The notes beneath the pieces were generated by a model. That model was not told the origin of the DNA, searched no databases, and saw nothing but the letters and a program-made list of their open reading frames with translations. The position numbers and the translations under genes were made by a program. From Glossina fuscipes (lineage: Eukaryota > Arthropoda > Insecta > Diptera > Glossinidae), in the NCBI RefSeq assembly GCF_014805625.2, contig NW_023998417.1, forward strand, positions 3,197,725-3,261,724: a DNA stretch of 64,000 bases. Direction: 5' to 3'. Shown here piece by piece: positions 25,201 to 39,081 of this stretch; the first letter of the stretch is position 1; every line of letters begins with the position of its first letter.

Positions 25201-28200
25201 CATTTTTTTTAAAACTATTTTTTTTTATTATTTAAATGTATTCTTAATTGTTGCTTTGTAAGCTCTCTTTCTATTTTTTCTTTAGATTATTGGCATTGCC
25301 TGACGTTACCGTTAAACTATCTATGACTTAGCACTATTTTAATAATAATCAAATATGCAAGCTTTGAACAATGAACTTTCCCATGTACATGATGTGCGAT
25401 CTAGCTATATAACCGTAGGAATGTATTCAAATATTTTTAAATGTTTATCAATTGGTGTGTGGTATCTGCTGATACCAAGTTAGGTAAACATACTAAATTA
25501 TGCATTATTCTTGCTAATGCAATGTGTGTAATTTTGGTTACATTTGCTATTAAACAGCAACAACATGTTTACCTCTAAAATTTAGTGGTTATACGGTTTG
25601 TGACTGTGATATGTAACTTGTAATGCCGCCACAATAACAAACAATACTAAGTTTATTTAGAAGAGAAAAAAGTTTCACTTTCCAATTTTAAATTATCCAA
25701 AAGCTTGAATTTTGAAAATTTCAATTAAATTTTCGAATAAGTTCTTAAACCTACTATATGTGTCAAGCACACATATGAAGTTTAATTTTTTATTGTATTT
25801 TTTGTTGTTTTTTTTGTTTTAGTTTTTCTTCTTCTTCTTCTTCTTCTTCTTATAAATCGAATGAATCCATCTATTACGATAGGAAATGCTATTGCCGATG
25901 CACGGCTTTATTGAAAGTATAGAAGTTGGTTGAGAGAACGTATGTAAGCAAAAAAAATTTTTTTTTTTTTTTTTTTTTTCATTAAAAACGTAGTCTTCTG
26001 TAAACAAAGCTGAAGGCTATTATAACGGTGTTTCATATCCGTAATCATTTTCGACGTGATACGTGCAAACGCTACAAGATAGAGAAACCACTTTTTTTAC
26101 ATTGATTCAGAGCAATTTTTCCTTTTTTTTTTTTCTTGATGTTTTTTGCTTTCATGAAATGCTTTCACTCAAAAAAAACTGTAAAATGTTACGTAGGTAC
26201 GAGCGGACGAGCAACAATGGTTTGTTTCAAATCCAAATGTCGATAATTTTTAATCGGTTTCTATCGAGTTGAGAAGAAAAAAAGTCTTTCGTAATTTGTA
26301 AAAATTTTCATACAGTGTCTGCTAATCGAAAAGGTGAAGAAGGGGAAATATTAACATCAACAAAAACGTTAATATCAATAAAAAAAAATATATATATATA
26401 TATACCTTCGACTGGTATAATTAAAAATCAATCTGTGATTCAAGTAACTTTGGATTTGTGATGCATTCTGTCAAAGATCGCATTAATCGCAGTAATTGTA
26501 TTGGTTAGACATAGGGATATCTCAGAATTGATCCCGTTACATATGCCAATTTAAACTGTAGACTTTCTGTGATGTGATATGTATCGCAAGGATTTGTTGA
26601 CATCTTATAGAACATCGTCTATGTACCCAATCAACCAAATGAAAAAGCACGGAGTTATGATTGTGAGAATACAAGCAAACAATTGCGACTGGAAAGGAAG
26701 TTGTTTCGAAGTTGTTATCCTTTCATAATCAGTGGCAAGAACGTAAAAAATGTAATTTAATTATTGGAAAAACATGGTAAAGATAAACTCTTTAAATGTC
26801 TAAATTTCGGTTTAAAAACGCTAATCTTTTACTAATATGCGAAGAAAGTGTCTTTACCTCATTTCCTCTCTTTTATGTACAGTGAATAAAATATTATTCA
26901 CCATTGAGTTTAAATGTTTATTTATTTTTATATAGCTATAAATAAATATTTATATATATATATATACATATGTATAAATATATATGTATATGTATATGTA
27001 TATAATGTTATGCATAATATAAATACGGTTGCAATTATAATTGAAAGTGATATCCTTATATAACTCATTATGCTAATTAGTAAACAAAATATTATTAGCG
27101 ACATATAATTATCTCAATAATTATCAATTATAACAATAGTGTATTGCGTATATTTGATTTAATCCTATTTCATTAGAATTTTGTCATTTTATTTAATTTT
27201 TAGTAGAATAAAAGTCTTTGCAAATCTCTTATACAATTAATATTTATTTAATTAATAATAAACGAGAAAAAAAACTTTAATACTTTAATACGTAATATAA
27301 GGAGCGAAATCCTTGCGTAATTCCTTAATAAACAATTTTAATTTATGTAAAACGTAATACGCTCATCCTTCGCAATCATCTTCTGGATGAATCCAATGAA
27401 GTAAGACAGACTTCTTGTACTGGGCTTTCCATTTAACTATTCATTTATTTCTGTCCTTCAAATTATTTTAATGAATTTTCTTAACTTTACTTAAACATTC
27501 ATTGCAATAACATTTACTTATTACAGTTTTGAATAAATTGCGAATTAATTATGTAAGAAGAAAAATTTGTATTTTCATGCATTTCTCTGTAAAACACTAA
27601 ACAAAAAATTATATAAGTTTTGTCGTGCGTTCGATTTTCTTCTATTTACCGTCCTCTGGGAGATCTGTTCAGCTTATGTGCAGATATGTTCAGACAATAA
27701 TTTTTAATGGTCGCCCATAAACCCTTTATATAATTATTAAGAAATGTAAGAAACTTTAAGAAAATGAAAATTGCTCCAATCTTAAGTTCTCCGATAGATT
27801 CCGATTTAAATCCTCTATATGTAGCAATCGAGTTATAAATCTGTCAATGTAGTCAGTATTGCAATCTCTCTTAAAACGTATGAGAACTTTTCTCTGATTT
27901 TTGTCATGAAGCGAATTCAAATTCGCCTTTACACGTGTCTAGATTTTCTAGAGTCAAGGCAAGGCAAAGTAAAGGCGTTCGTATTCGTTTTAAGGACGCA
28001 TTTTTTTATATTCATCTCATTAACATTGAAAATTGCTTAAACACCTGTCAGGTATGTAAAAAAAGCTTTCAATTCAAAGTATTGATCATCGCTAGCTATG
28101 CATTTTTCCCCCTTTTCTGACAATATCTGGTTGCCTCAGCAATAAGATTGTTGCTCTTTTGAGGCAAACTAGCCATCGAGCCATTTTCGTACGAAATTAT

Positions 28201-31200
28201 CGGCTGCAAGTGAGCAACAATCGGACGAAGCTAAGACTGGTGAGTGGGCCGAATGGACTACAATTCCCCTGCTGAGAGTATTCTACGTGCAATAAACCTG
28301 TTTTCCGAATTGACGGACAAATGTCTTGTAAACAATTACTCTGCGTCGCTTTTCCTAATCATTTTTCAGTCAATTTTTTTTTTTTTTTTTTTTTACGGTT
28401 AAAAGCGATTAATTGAAAATGTAACGAAAGAAATTAAGAAACATAATGAAAAACTTTATCCTTTTTTTTTCGGGTATGTTGAATGGAGATGGACTAAGCC
28501 AATAGGACCTTTATTCTTAGTCAGTTAGTTTAAAGCGGAAAGTTCGTATACCACGCATACAAAACTTGGCTGCAATTTATCGACAACAACAACAACAAGT
28601 TATTAACATAAACATTTAAATCCGTGGAGCATCTAACAACAGGGCCGAGCTGACCTACTTCAAAAGACAGTTTTGAGTCTACGCTTGGGCCTCAGACAAG
28701 AAGACAACTACAACAAAGCATTCATTCGTGATGACGAAGCATTTTCTAAGCTTTATTGTGCTAACCATCGGTTTGCAAAAATAAAGAGCAAGTCATTTAA
28801 ATTTTACTTTACGCAAAGCGCGAACAAAATGTTAAAGTGAAATTCTTGAGCTTAAATGCGCTGAATTTAAATTGGAAAATATTTCAAAACAAAAAAGAAG
28901 AAAAAACACACGCATTTTTATAAATATAATATAGTGAAGCGACTATGATGCGGTCATCATGATTTGAAATTGTATCAACTATAGGTTACGCCAGCTATGT
29001 GGCGAAAATAAAAAAAAAAATAAAAAAAAAAAAGAATTGTGGCATTAGTGTACGTTTAGATATAACGATGATGTTCTAACAAAAGCTGGAAAGATTTTCA
29101 TTAGTATTGCGGTGTTTGCGGCTTTCGAAGCCACACCACATGCTAATTAAAAAAAAAAATCATCAATGAAACTAAAAACATATATATAAAAGAGTTTGCT
29201 AGAGTTACCTATACAATATGAAATTATTGCAGGAAATCCAAATGTTATGAAAATACAATAGAGTTTAAATTCTAGTTTTTATATATGATTTTATGTACAC
29301 TTCGCTTGTACTTTACGTGCTTAATAAATGCTTAGGCTGTGTTTTGCGCGAATAGACAACTGAAGCCGAATAATTTCCAATTAATTATTTTATTAATTTT
29401 TTTTTCGGCTTTGGAGGATTTTTGAGAAATTCTATTAGCCTATCCTCTATGCAAAATTCTCGTTCATCGTTGTATGAGATCTGTGAACAAAAGTCTCAAT
29501 AACTAACTATTTTGATGTTTTCTCTTTTTTTTTTTTTGTTTTTTTTTTTTCGAGAACAGATCTTCAATTAAAACATTTCTTTATTTAATAGTTGGAATCT
29601 TTTTTAAATTATTTAAGTCAGAACTGAATGCATGCAAAGAGTACACAAAATTTCTCAATCAATAACCACCGTGGCCGCTATAAACATATATAGAGTCTAC
29701 ACTGATGTAAATATGTATGCGTATGTCACTATTTACCGCAATTGTTGGCAGTGTTTAAAATCAATGCGGCTTTAGGGTTGAGAAGATATCATGTTTTTTT
29801 TTATGAAAACGTCTGGCAATTTTTCTAATTTTTTCTATTTTTAGGTCAAATCGACCCAACGGTCAATAGTATAGAGTCCCTGGTTGCAAAACTTTCTATA
29901 TCCTTCTACTCCTTTGGTTTTAATCTTTCTGGAAGCCAGCGTATACTTTGTAAATATTTATGTAGCTCACGGTTAAGATCATTTGCTTTTCATGCTGCTA
30001 GCGGAAGTTGCAAAATTTTTCAATCGCTTATCTCCTATTCGTAAATAGCAATATTTTAGTTCGCGTTTATTCATTTGAGATACGATTGGGGTTGCGAATG
30101 GACTAAGCCAATGAGAATGTTTTTATATACTGTAAGGGTTTTTGCCCATTTCCTGGTGCTGGAGTATGCTCGGCCACACCAGGCTTTGGCTCGTAAGAAC
30201 TTTCTTTCTTTTAGTTTCTTTTTCATTTAGTTTACGTCATTTTCAACTCGTTTATTATTTACAATCAAAAGGGAAGCTTAAATTACTTATTATTACTCTC
30301 TACCCTATTGTTAAATTCAGTTAATATAGATTCTTTTCCGACCGGCTTGCTCTCGACTCTTGACTGACTCTCTCTTCTACTCGACCGGACCGGTCTGCCC
30401 CTCGACACAGACAATTTGAAGCCAACTCTTTTATGACTTCCGTCAAATTTGCCTTTTAGCAACCTTACCAGATCCCAATGAGAAAACGTCTGTTTCTGAC
30501 TGAGGTTCTCTTATTTCCTATCGTCTGTCTAGTACTTTACTTAATCCTATTCTTAATTTTTAACCTAACTTAGCCTAGCCTCGCACTCGCCCCGAAGTAT
30601 TTGTGAGGCCAAAATGAGGGTCGACTTTGGCTACTCACAATACATATAAAAGAGTGAAGGAAGCAGGAGAACGGACGAATTTGTTCTGCAGGTTGTAGTG
30701 TTTGCCTTCATACTAACGTTATTGTTTTGTACGATTCCATGTCCGCAAATATGGTTTAATTTTCTTATTCGAAAATCGCTGAATTAGAATGACTTAATAA
30801 ATGAGAGCCGGGAGTACATATATAGTGCGTGAATGTGTTATAAACACCATTAGCGTAATATGTATTATTTGATATAGTTGTCTCAATGGCTTCTTCTTAA
30901 GGATTTCCACTAGTAGACGATCACTTCCTAGTTGGGATTTATATATACAATTACATAATCCGAGATGGAATTACGCCGTGCAATCGCTTGATTTTGTTAT
31001 GTTGAGGAATTTGTGTAAACAAAAGCATCTTTAAAGGTTTACCAGTTAATCAATATTAGTACGAATGTACACAAAAATTGGGTCGATATCTGTCGTTGAC
31101 TGACATAGTGACATGCTTTTCGTTTCTTAATCTGCGCTGGTAAATATTCAAAGTTAGTCAGTTTAATTAAATTTCATTGAATACCACATGTAATGGAATA

Positions 31201-32585
31201 TACATTGGCGAAAGCTATGCAAGCTTATTGAACGACGCAGAAAGGAAACAGACGAACACACTTATGAACGTGCGTAATTTATTAGTTGTTTTTTTCGTTC
31301 CAAGCAATTATTTACCCACTGCGTATGGTCAATGCGATAATTGATAGGGTTTTGTATTCATTTCACAATTAAGTTGATACCATTTAAGAGGTTTTATTGA
31401 TTAATGATAGTAAAATTTTTTTGCATCATGCATACACCAATAAATATTTTCTCGAATAATTTCAATGCGGTAAAAAACTTTTCCTCTTTATTCATTATTA
31501 ATAACTACTATTATGTGTTACATATTTTCATATCATCCGGCAAAGGATGCAATTCATTCCATTGCCACGGAAATATTGATTGGCGTAAGATACTCTTTCG
31601 CGGATTGTCAGGGCTTACACTTTATGCTTATTATCACAATTTAGATTAAGCGATCAAATTTGATCAAAATTGGGTATAAGTCGTCTACGAGTTGTAAAAA
31701 AAAAAACAAAAAGGTTCTAAATAAATGAAATTGTAAGGAGATTTAAATACGGGCTATGCACTGCCTATGCGTGCGCTAAGGATGCGCTATGTGTGCGTTA
31801 TGCATGGACTAAACATCGCCTATGCATGACAACATTTTCTCAATCGATCGATATAATGAGGGCTGTGTCTATCTTACTTCCTTTTGGGTTTTATATATCT
31901 CCGCACAAACTTAACATACCTTCGCACCACAATTATTATAATTTATAAAATTGAACCAAAATCAAAATTATAACCACATATAGACAACATATCGGCCCAA
32001 TTTCGATATTCTATAGGAAAAACACACACACAAATTTTTAGAGATGTGTTGCACTGATTGCTCCAGTCTTCAAAGACACTACGCTACCAAGAAAAGTCAT
32101 ATCGGGAAGTTGACGATTAATGTATTTTTTAATGTAACGGTGTCTTTTTAGAAAACTTTACTTTACTCTATACATTCTTTGTAGTCCGTCATCAATTAAA
32201 AATTTACTTTTATTTTCATTTAATCGCAACTCTCTTGCAATTTTTCTTTTCTCCATTATTAATAATAAAACTAATAAGTAGACGTAGATTTAATTACCTT
32301 GCAGATATGCAAGTAAACTGTATTTGTGAATAAGCTGCTAAGAAAATCAATTTATTTATTATTAATTGAATTCGACCGCAAACTTAACTTGAATCACTTA
32401 TCATGGAATTAATCATTTGCAATGGAAACCCTTTAATAGAAAGGTAAGGAGATTGGTTTTAAAGATATGCAATTCGTGACTTAAATAATATAATTAATGA
32501 CAGCCACACACATACACACAACTGTGTCGTAGCTGCCCTACACGGCACCATATCTTACCTTATTAATACAGTGGCTTGCAACTTT
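25201..32585. other. Long AT-rich non-coding region
   Basis: No supported gene in ~7.4 kb. It holds (CTT)n at 25826-25851, a long poly-T at 25950-25979, (TA)n-rich sequence at 26950-27006, and a more GC-rich patch at 30330-30700 discussed in the findings. A short degenerate repeat of CTATGCnTGCGCTA-like units lies at 31752-31828. Confidence 0.55.
31752..31828 (+). repeat. Degenerate short tandem repeat (CTATGC-type)
   Basis: Units such as GGCTATGCACTGC, CCTATGCGTGCGCTA, GATGCGCTATGTGTGCGTTA and CGCCTATGCATGA follow one another with a period of about 13-20 bases. Confidence 0.55.
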
Positions 32586-32589
32586 ACTG

Positions 32590-33100
32590 GCAGGAAACTC
32601 CGTTATGAAATACAAAAAGAGTACAGAGAATGGCTGATCATTGAAGGGCTACCACAGGAATCAATCCTTGGAAATTACTGCTACAGCGAATAGAATAAAC
32701 CCATATGATCAAGAAGTGGCTGCAGTTAGTGGATTTAAATTTGACAAAAGAAAAGCGGTATTCATATAAACTCGAGAAAGAGGCTGGAGATACCAGGATA
32801 CAGTCACAAGACGCCACAAAATACTTAGGAGTGATAATCGACTGCAGACTAACATTAACACGGCACCTGCAATACAAGAGCGAAAAGGCAGCGAAGATAG
32901 CAAAGTCGATCGCGTGCTCACTACCAAACTTGCGGGGCCCTAGGCAAGGTCGTAGAAAACTGATGGCGAATGTTGAAAAAGGGACTCGATAGTCCGCCAT
33001 ATACAAGAGGCATACTATCGGCTCTGTGCGCTAAGGCTTTGTATCGCATATCGTACGGTATCGAAAGATGATATCGTCCCTCCTCTATTTCTTATTAAAA
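32590..33100 (+). mobile_element. R1-clade-like non-LTR retrotransposon relic (reverse transcriptase part)
   Basis: Three reverse-transcriptase blocks follow one another on the plus strand in different frames. The first, near 32640-32690, reads IIEGLPQESILGNYCY, matching the GVPQGSVLGPLLW motif. The second, from 32705, reads IKKWLQLVDLNLTKEK, then SQDATKYLGVIIDCRLTLTR, HLQYKSEKAAK, SLPNLRGPRQGRRKLMANV. The third, from about 33019, reads RLCALRLCIAYRTVSKDDIV, matching the LR.tSAYRTVS motif of R1-type elements. The catalytic YADD segment that should lie between the first two blocks is missing, with only ~35 bases there, and stops and frameshifts are present. It is an inactive fragment. Confidence 0.85.
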
Positions 33101-35430
33101 AGTTTACCAAAATTTTATATATGTAATGCTGAAATTTGGCTTCAATTCAAAATTCGAGAAGTTTGATTAGCTAGTTAAAGATAAACACCAGAAGTAGTTT
33201 CAAAATTTGCCCCAGAGTTTGATTTAGAAATGGAGAACATAGAGATAGAAGCATCAATGAATTCATTGAATTCTTTTTAATATATGCGCAATATGTAATA
33301 TAATATATAAAAAGGCAATATGTGTATTTATTAATATCTCATCTAATACATATAAAAACTTTTCTGCTTAAGAAGCGTTTCATGTTGATCTCGTTACAAA
33401 AATTTCATTATCAATAACATACGATAAAGATATAAAATTGAAAATTTTAAAGCTGAAAATATTTTAGTTTTGCTCGTTACATAACGTGGCAACTTGCCAT
33501 AGGAGAATCAATCACAGCGTTGTAAGAATGATTGACAATGTGCTGTGCTTGCCACAGATTAGCAGCAACAACTGCAATCAATGATATTAACAACTGCAAT
33601 CTTCCCTTAAGTTTGGCAAGCGAAGGCAAACTCATTGAACTGAGTTCGATTCGACTTGAATAATATAATCGAAACGAAATTAAAATTGATCAGAAAACTA
33701 GTGAAAATTTAACGTTTAACATGGAATAGAAGAGAAAAAGTATTAAACATAAATTTAATAAATTTTACAAGAAAAGAAACTAATAAGTAATATGTGGAAA
33801 TTAATCCAAGTCTGCACTGGTTTAGACACATAGAGAGGCTCAAGGCCATTTTCAATGATAAATAAACTCAAAGTTAAATCGGAAATCAGTTTCAATCAAA
33901 TATTCAATCTTCGGTAAAAACTATCTCCCTTTGTAGAAAAGGAAATTTGGATAAAAATAATTGAATTGAATTAAAGGCCAAAAGAAGCTTAAGACCTTTT
34001 GACTAACCTAATACCTAAGATTACTTGATACGAAAAATTTAAGAAAAATTCTCCGTAAGGATTACTAAAAGTTTCAGTTTGAAAGGACAGACATCTTTTC
34101 AAGTTGTTAATAAGCCAAGGATTTGTTGATAGCAAGGGGAATTGATTCGCGAATCCAGAGCACGAGCATCTCGACAACCCTATTATTGAGTATGCGCGAG
34201 CTCAATACAGTAAAGTGTTTGCTAAATGTTAAATATTTTTTTCGTTGGCGAGAACAAGTAACTTTTAAGTTTTGTAAACAATTTTAAGTAGTCTTACTCA
34301 AGTAATAGATTAAAACTACGCCTTTCATGAACTATCGCCACGAACTTTAATCTGCGGTGTATTAGTAAGGAAGAGAGCAAAACAATACGTTATTGTCGTT
34401 AAGCGTAGAAATATTACTTTCTCTTTCTTCTTTGCCAGTTACAATTAATCCGTTGAAACAAGTCCTTAACGTTATTCAGTGCGTAATACTAATGGTTAAG
34501 TTAATTAACCTTAAGTTACAGTATATTTTTTTATAATATGTGTAGAAATTAAATGAAGGCTCAATACTTTTTAGATTTAATAGTAGAATAAATGTACGCG
34601 CAATATAATATTCGACCAAAAATTAATCAAAAATCCAATCAATTTATATCGAAATGGTATTCCATTGTTCCGTTAAAATTATAGTTTATCTCGATTTTTC
34701 AATTACAGTCAAATAAATATTAAAATTTTCTCGATATTAAGACATGCAATCTACAATAGACATGGATAACATTTAAATCAATCTATATACGAGTTCGTAT
34801 TCAAATTAAAGTTCCACCACACACATATATATATTGGCCAAAAATCAATAATAAACCAAAATCAGTTTCACGTATTAAATTTTCTCTGCTTCTTGCAAAT
34901 ATGTTCGTAGCATAGCGTCATTTCATCGCTTATATATATATGTACATAAATTTGTGTGCATTTTTTTGTGTGCATTTTTTATGTCAACTATATCCTTAGT
35001 CGTGTGACAATATGGTATACGAAAAAAAAAAAAAAAAAGAATAGGAAAGAATATCGAATTTTTTTTTTTTCTCAGCTTTAATCGTAGTAGACTTTTTTTT
35101 TCAGTATTGTTTTTTTTTATATTTTACTAACACTGTTTTTAAGCTAAATTAAATTAATATTTTATACTATTTGTGTTGAAGAAAATATTCTCATTCATTA
35201 TTAACACAATTACGTCTGTTCTTTGAGGATAAATTTTTTTTTTTTAAAGAAACTCCACAGCTATTTATTAAAATTTGAACAAATCTTATGTTAACACTAC
35301 ATTGTGTCCTACTTTACTTTACGTAAAAAGATGGTTACATCCTTGGCGATGAAAAACACAAAATAGCGCAATGATATTATGCTTTTTCTTAGAACATTCT
35401 ATGCCTTCTATTATTATTATTATAAATTTA
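33101..35430. other. AT-rich non-coding stretch
   Basis: No gene recognised; poly-A/T tracts near 35022-35070 and 35090-35120. Confidence 0.55.
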
Positions 35431-35590
35431 GTCAGAGAATAAATTCCAAGACTAAAGTCTTAAAGCATTAGGCATCTAAGGCTTCGCGGCTTTATTAAAA
35501 ACTCTACCGCGCTTGAGATTTGAAACCACGATCATTGAGTTGCTTGTTGAGATTCTTGCCTATTCGGCCACTCAGGCGTATGATTGCCTT
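35431..35590 (-). repeat. SINE-like element, copy A (most complete)
   Basis: Read on the minus strand, it begins GCCTGAGTGGCCGAATAGGC. TGGCCGAATAGGC matches the A box of a Leu/Ser-type tRNA promoter, and about 40 bases later GTGGTTTCAAATCTC resembles the B box GGTTCGAATCC. A body follows with GCCTTAGATGCCTAATGC, the palindrome AAGACTTTAGTCTT and GGAATTTATTCTCTGAC, ending in a run of TAA/AAT triplets at 35410-35426. A pol III-type head plus a simple-repeat 3' tail is the layout of a tRNA-derived SINE. Related copies lie at 4701-4780 and 55801-55920. Confidence 0.65.
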
Positions 35591-38500
35591 TTATTAAAAA
35601 TTTGGGTTAGCATTATATCTCTGAACTTTTCTTACTACTGGTTTTATGCTTTTGCACTCTTTCAATAACTGCGCGGCAACTATACTTATTATAATCAATG
35701 GCAATGAGTTTATGTTTTGGTTTTGTCGTAATAATTACGGGCTTTACTTTCTTTCATATGTGCCTGTTGTCTACAAAATACACAAATCTAAAAAATTGTT
35801 GGCTCTAATTGTTGGCGGACTAACTTCCATTCGGTATAATTTTCGTATATTGTTTCTCCTCGTGATACCATAGAAAATATGTATAAGATACTTCCTCTTC
35901 CTATCTCTCTCTCTCTCTCTCTTAATCATACTAATTCTTTATTTGGAATAAAGTATTCCATATAATAAAGTATATTACTGACTTTTATACTGCATTACTA
36001 TATTATTATTTAGATTATGTTATCGAGATTATTAGCAATTTGTGGTTGTCAGTTAAATTCCATGCAGCTGCATTTGAACTTGACGTTTGTCAAGTCGCTG
36101 CTCAACTTTGCGCATCGTTTAACATGTTAAGCGTGTTTTAATGCGTAAATAGAATCCGTTTTTCTTGCTTCTCATGACTTTCCCCCCCTACTTACATCAG
36201 CCAAAGTAATCAACAAATAAGCTTCTTATTTTCTTTTCTAATGCGCAATAACAATGCGAGTGCGAATGTTTCGTTTAAACTTTATATAATGGAAAAGAGA
36301 TTTTGTGATTTAAAAAAAAAGAAAAAGAGAAAACTCAATGTAAAGTACGTTAAAGGTTTTCGAACAGTATATTGTGCCTATAGTAACGTTTCGCTAACAC
36401 TAACAATATTACCAAAGCAATTTTGATTTTGGTGCATAAAGATAAATATAAAGATCAAGATAAATTTTTCCTTGTATTCGTTATATAATTGAGAGGGAAT
36501 TGCAAATCTTTATATGACTAAAACAAAAAAAACTCTGTTTTATTTCTTTTGGTCTTCATTAATATCATTTCATCAGATCGTACTTATCAATTATTTGTTT
36601 TATGCTATGCACCGCCATTACAGGTGAGGTTATTAGGTGTAACACTGACTATACTTTACAGTACTTCTCGCAAGGCCATGTAAATGAAAGCGTATGCAGA
36701 ATCATTTCAAATAGATCCTCCAACAAGTCAAAATTGTTTTCTGAATTCTTTCAAGGTTGCCTGCTCGTCTGCACACGTGATATTTGTCATCGTTGCAGTC
36801 TTCGAGATAATTTTACAAAGATTGCTATACTGACGTCGTTTGACTTAAGAAAAAGTCGCTGTTCACAATAAAAATAGCCTGAAAGATGGATTCTTTGGAT
36901 AAAGGACCTCGAAAGTTCAGTCCCTCTTACCGTATGGAGTTCGTATTATTTCTAAAAGATAGAAAGTTGTTCTTAGTGCCTCACAGTGGTTTGAACGATG
37001 ATTATATTAATCGGTGTTGAAGAATTTTATTAAGCGAAGTGGTTCGAAAGTGTTGGCAAGCTTTGTTCGTTCTTCTTCTTCTCACTTTAGCTTCTTTCAC
37101 CGGAGGTATTGATTCGTTGCCCTGTAAGATTGTCAGATTCTTATTTTACATTACTTGCCGCTCTTTGCCAAGCTTTGTTAAAAATGTTCATTCATTGTAA
37201 GAAAAAATGTGTGCAAACCTGCTGCTTAATTACTTACATAGTAAGCCGAAATAAGCAAGTGTAGGTAAGTATAATGTATAAAGAAAGCAAGAATAAAATC
37301 CCTTTATTTTCTCAAGCAAAAATTGTCAAAGTCCTTTAATTGGGATATACATGAAGTTTCTCGAAAAGTTCCACAAAGTTCACAAAAAGAAAAATTAAAA
37401 TCAATTTTCTAGTGACAATAAATAAATGCATTCTGAGTTATGATTGTCTCGAAAGCTTATTACTTTTTAGATAACCAATTGTTAAGATGCTGTTGCTGAA
37501 TTTTTGTTTGCCTCTTCTATAAAGACTAAGTTGTTGGATTCCGGTTGCGAAATCTTCGTTATAATGCATGCAAAATAATGTGCAGTGGAAAAGTGGTCCC
37601 TCTCGGGCTATCGCTATTTATCAATTGCATGCTTTGGTTTTACCTTTTTAGAGTTTTTTTAGTTGTTTCCTTAAATTTTTATGAATTTACTTTAGGTTAC
37701 ATCTTTAGGTGATTTTTCTTTTCTTCATTCTCTGTGAAGTACGAATATGCGGAGATCTTGTGAGTTTATTGTTACTTTAGAAACAAAGTTCCTCATGGCA
37801 AAATAGATCGGTTTAATATTTGTTATTGATCGATGGTTTACATTTTTTTTTTTTTTAACATTTATACATATATTTTATACAAGTTTTTTCTTTAAAGAGA
37901 AATGCTTTCAATCTTGTGAATATTTCATGCGTATATTTTCTTGAATTTTTCAGTAACATTTTGCTCGAATACATATTTTAATTTAGATTTCAAACATTTT
38001 TAAGCATAAATATATACATTTTTAAATTCATTGAATCTCTTCCGCCAGACATAATCTATAAAGCTAAATATTCGTTCATTCATTCGAATGCTAACCAGTT
38101 ATTCAATGTCCATCAAGAATGTAACTTTTCAACTCGAGACATATATGTAACAAATTTTCCGCATAAACATTACCTATTGCGCTCTTTATCTTCTCAATTC
38201 ATATGTTCACATATATATAAAAGCATTTATGTTGCTGGTGGTAAACAGCTTTTAGTATATTTTTGCATCGTTTCATATGTGCACAATATGTGTATGTGTG
38301 TATATATATGTAAAGCCTTTTTGCAAATTTGTTAGAAAAGTCACGTAGATTTTCGGCAATCCAAGTTCGAAGCATGGGGGTTTGTTAAAAAATATATGAT
38401 AAGAAAAAAAAAGAAAAAGAAAAACAAGTATTTAAGGCACACAAACCCAAGCATATTGAAAAACGAGAAATCTAAAGAAATTATTTAGTTCGAGATAGTC

Positions 38501-38681
38501 TACGATTTTACAATTAGTCTATAAGTCTTTTATGAAGCACTCGATTAGATCATATTTGGTTACGCATCTATATGCATTTGTAGCAATTTTGAGGAGCTTC
38601 AAGGTAAATGTAGAAAATGGGCAGAAAATTTAACAGGATAACAGGATGTAAATTAGAAAGTAAAAGGTCTTGCTTTGTATT
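35591..38681. other. AT-rich non-coding stretch up to the gap
   Basis: No gene recognised. It contains (CT)n at 35905-35922. The open frames at 35646-35873 and 36602-36871 match nothing I know. Confidence 0.5.
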
Positions 38682-39081
38682 NNNNNNNNNNNNNNNNNNN
38701 NNNNNNNNNNNNNNNNNNNNNNNNNNNNNNNNNNNNNNNNNNNNNNNNNNNNNNNNNNNNNNNNNNNNNNNNNNNNNNNNNNNNNNNNNNNNNNNNNNNN
38801 NNNNNNNNNNNNNNNNNNNNNNNNNNNNNNNNNNNNNNNNNNNNNNNNNNNNNNNNNNNNNNNNNNNNNNNNNNNNNNNNNNNNNNNNNNNNNNNNNNNN
38901 NNNNNNNNNNNNNNNNNNNNNNNNNNNNNNNNNNNNNNNNNNNNNNNNNNNNNNNNNNNNNNNNNNNNNNNNNNNNNNNNNNNNNNNNNNNNNNNNNNNN
39001 NNNNNNNNNNNNNNNNNNNNNNNNNNNNNNNNNNNNNNNNNNNNNNNNNNNNNNNNNNNNNNNNNNNNNNNNNNNNNNNNN
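38682..39081. other. Assembly gap (400 N)
   Basis: Exactly 400 unknown bases. Apparent open frames crossing it are artefacts. Confidence 1.

Noticed and set aside
28488..30115. ATGGACTAAGCCAAT present at about 28490 and 30099
   Set aside because: A 15-base match between two sites is expected by chance in 64 kb of biased sequence, and the flanks do not align.
33820..33860. Short LHWFRHIERLKA-like translation resembling the RWFGHVxRM end of LINE proteins
   Set aside because: Only ~10 residues and isolated, too short to support.
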